Position numbers and translations under genes: made by a program | Shown: positions 62,625 through 64,000 of the stretch, in pieces | How the letters are laid out: each line of letters starts with the position of its first letter | Numbering within the stretch: the first letter of the stretch is position 1 | Notes under the pieces: generated by a model | The model's input: the letters and a program-made list of their open reading frames with translations, nothing else | What the model was told of the DNA's origin: nothing | The model's database searches: none | NCBI GenBank assembly: GCA_964518335.1 | Contig: CAZFDT010000011.1 | Location: 34,219 to 98,218, forward strand | From: CAZFDT01 sp964518335 | GTDB taxonomy: Bacteria; Planctomycetota; Phycisphaerae; Phycisphaerales; Phycisphaeraceae | Direction: 5' to 3' | Length of the DNA: 64,000 nucleotides

Positions 62625-62984
62625 ATGAAGTATCTGCTGATGATCTACAGCGACGAGAAGGCTTGGGCCCCCGGCGAGCGCGAAGCGTGCTTCGTCGAGT
62701 CCACGCAACTGGCGCACGATCTGAACGCCGAGGGGAAGTACCTGGCCGCGTCGCCGCTGGAGTCGGTGTCCACCGCGCGCAGCGTGCGCGTGCGCGAGGG
62801 CAAGCGACTGGTGACGGACGGGCCGTTCGCCGAGACGCGCGAGCAGCTTGGCGGCTTCTTCCTCGTCAACGCCGACGACCTGGAGGACGCGCTGGCGATC
62901 GCCGCGCGCATCCCCTCGGCGCGCAAGGGCACAGTCGAGGTGCGCCCGATCGTCGAGATCCACAACCTGCCCGTGCCCGCGTGA
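62625..62984 (+). CDS. DGPF/YCII-family protein 3
   Basis: 119 residues. VTDGPFAETREQLGGFFLVNADDLEDALAIAARIP is the family motif; the C terminus EVRPIVEIHNLP is also conserved. Third DGPF gene in the run. It starts 39 bp after the previous stop. Confidence 0.95.
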   Translation: MKYLLMIYSDEKAWAPGEREACFVESTQLAHDLNAEGKYLAASPLESVSTARSVRVREGKRLVTDGPFAETREQLGGFFLVNADDLEDALAIAARIPSARKGTVEVRPIVEIHNLPVPA

Positions 62985-63061
62985 CCGAGCTACTGTCCCC
63001 ACCGGCCGGGGCGATCGACCGCGCGTGCGGCGGAAAGCCCGGCCTCATTCTGGAGTACGCC

Positions 63062-63685
63062 ATGACGACCCGACACGTCCTCACCGCCTGTGCTGTTGCA
63101 GTGGCCCTGGCCGCGACGCTGCGCACGTTCGTGATCGCCGACGCCGCGCCCGAGATGAGGCTGCCCCCCGGCTGGACCGAGGCCGACATGCAGGCGTGCA
63201 TGCTCGCCGCCACCCCCGGCAAGATGCACGAACACCTGGCCCAGGATGTCGGCCAGTGGCAGGGCAAGAACACCATGTGGATGTTCCCCGGCGCCGACCC
63301 GGTCGAAAGCGCCTCGACCACCACGATCACCTCGATCATGGACGGCCGGTTCATCCAGTGCGAAGTCAAAGGCGAAACGCCCGGCTTCGGACCGTTCACC
63401 GGGCTGGGCCTGTACGGTTACGACAACGTCGCCAAAAAGTTCACCTGCGTCTGGATCGACAATCACGGCACCGGCATGATGCACGGCCTGGGCGAACTGT
63501 CCGACGACGGCCAGAGCCTCACCTGGACCTACGCCTACCACTGCCCCGTCACCGGAAAGCCCGCCACCATGCGCCAGGTCGAAACCGTCACCGGCCCCGG
63601 CGCCAAGACCATGGTGATGTACGCCCCGGACCCCAAGACCGGCGAAGAGTTCAAGATGCTCAGCGTCGAGCTCACGAGGAAGTGA
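63062..63685 (+). CDS. Exported DUF1579-family protein
   Basis: 207 residues. Signal peptide MTTRHVLTACAVAVALAATL. The domain fits DUF1579: HEHLAQDVGQWQGKNTMWM, DGRFIQCEVKGETPGFGPFTGLGLYGYDN and FTCVWIDNHGTGMM. A lipocalin-like beta-barrel is likely; ligand unknown. GGAG lies about 8 nt before the ATG. Part of the DGPF/ECF42 run. Confidence 0.9.
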   Translation: MTTRHVLTACAVAVALAATLRTFVIADAAPEMRLPPGWTEADMQACMLAATPGKMHEHLAQDVGQWQGKNTMWMFPGADPVESASTTTITSIMDGRFIQCEVKGETPGFGPFTGLGLYGYDNVAKKFTCVWIDNHGTGMMHGLGELSDDGQSLTWTYAYHCPVTGKPATMRQVETVTGPGAKTMVMYAPDPKTGEEFKMLSVELTRK

Positions 63686-63749
63686 GCCGCCGCGCGTTGC
63701 GGCGAAGGCTGCAGTTGACTCGTTCACCGACTCTGACAAGGAGTTTGCG

Positions 63750-63950
63750 ATGTCCTACGTCGATGGATTTGTGCTGCCGATCCCGAAGAAGAACGTCGCC
63801 GCCTACCGCCGCCTGGCGCGACAGGCCGGCAAGGTCTGGCTGGATCACGGCGCCTTGGAGTACCGTGAGTGCGTGGGGGATGACCTGATGGTGAAGTTCG
63901 GCGTGCCATTCACCCGGCTGGCGAAAGTCAAGCCGGGCGAGACGGTGTGA
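63750..63950 (+). pseudogene. Truncated DUF1428 gene
   Basis: 66 residues beginning MSYVDGFVLPIPKKNVAAYR and running through HGALEYRECVGDDLMVKFGV to KPGETV, then TGA. Full DUF1428 proteins are about 115-120 residues and continue after this point. Neither other frame downstream restores the rest within the 50 bp visible, so the C-terminal half is missing here. AAGGAG precedes the ATG. Either a short paralogue or a gene broken by a rearrangement just beyond the window. Confidence 0.75.
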
Positions 63951-64000
63951 TCTGCCCCCGATTTATGTGCCAGTGGTTATGAGAGTCGGGTTGTGGTCAT

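Overview
The window is about two-thirds G+C and densely packed on both strands. It looks like the chromosome of a planctomycete, most likely of the class Phycisphaerae. That is an inference from gene content: a VWA/BatA/DUF4159 membrane cluster, a secreted protease with a VPEP C-terminal anchor, McsA/McsB arginine kinase, repeated CxxCGYxLRG zinc ribbons on membrane proteins, and an ECF42-type sigma factor beside DGPF-family genes. No rRNA, CRISPR array, prophage or transposase gene was found.

Layout. 1-8.1 kb: a truncated metallophosphoesterase, tRNA-dihydrouridine synthase, a probable lipoprotein, pgi, a two-domain M16 peptidase and gap. 8.2-14.6 kb: topA, a NYN-DUF1089 fusion, two tRNA-Thr genes, a small unknown gene and an ABC1/UbiB-like kinase. 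14.7-24.5 kb: a carbon-storage region with phaC, phaE-like, an unknown gene, phaA, phaP and phaR on the minus strand. On the plus strand it has two short-chain dehydrogenases (one a good phaB candidate) and then malate synthase and isocitrate lyase. Thiolase, reductase, synthase, phasin and PhaR would make and package polyhydroxyalkanoate, and the glyoxylate shunt would handle acetyl-CoA in the other direction. 24.5-29.4 kb: a sugar ABC importer (permease, binding protein, double ATPase) and murG. 29.4-41.6 kb: a beta-propeller-like membrane protein, a trypsin-like protease, a Gfo/Idh/MocA oxidoreductase, a P1B-type metal ATPase and an RND efflux system. 41.6-47.9 kb: mcsB, mcsA, a zinc-ribbon membrane protein, a CCA-type nucleotidyltransferase, a DedA protein and a lipoprotein. 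47.9-56.3 kb: DUF4159, membrane, VWA and BatA-like genes, bcp, and a gluzincin-like protease. 56.9-64 kb: an ECF42 sigma factor region with thiol/DUF899, NmrA, DoxX, three DGPF proteins, a VOC protein, a MazF-type toxin-antitoxin pair, DUF1579 and a truncated DUF1428 gene.

The most unusual signals are at the DNA level. (1) A dispersed element of about 180 bp occurs twice (near 44.6 and 56.5 kb, opposite strands). Each copy has its own sigma70-like promoter, a 16-codon ORF of identical length, and paired GGA-containing repeats. (2) Five palindromic repeats of different sequence, two of them inserted in frame inside dus and topA. (3) A nine-base word, GYTGCAGTG, occurs 28 times, all inside genes and in both orientations, about twenty times my composition-based estimate. 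(4) Two promoters matching the ECF42 pattern stand in front of the DUF899 pair and the first DGPF gene. (5) Many genes have a -10 box 6-7 nt before the start codon and no Shine-Dalgarno sequence, suggesting common leaderless mRNAs.
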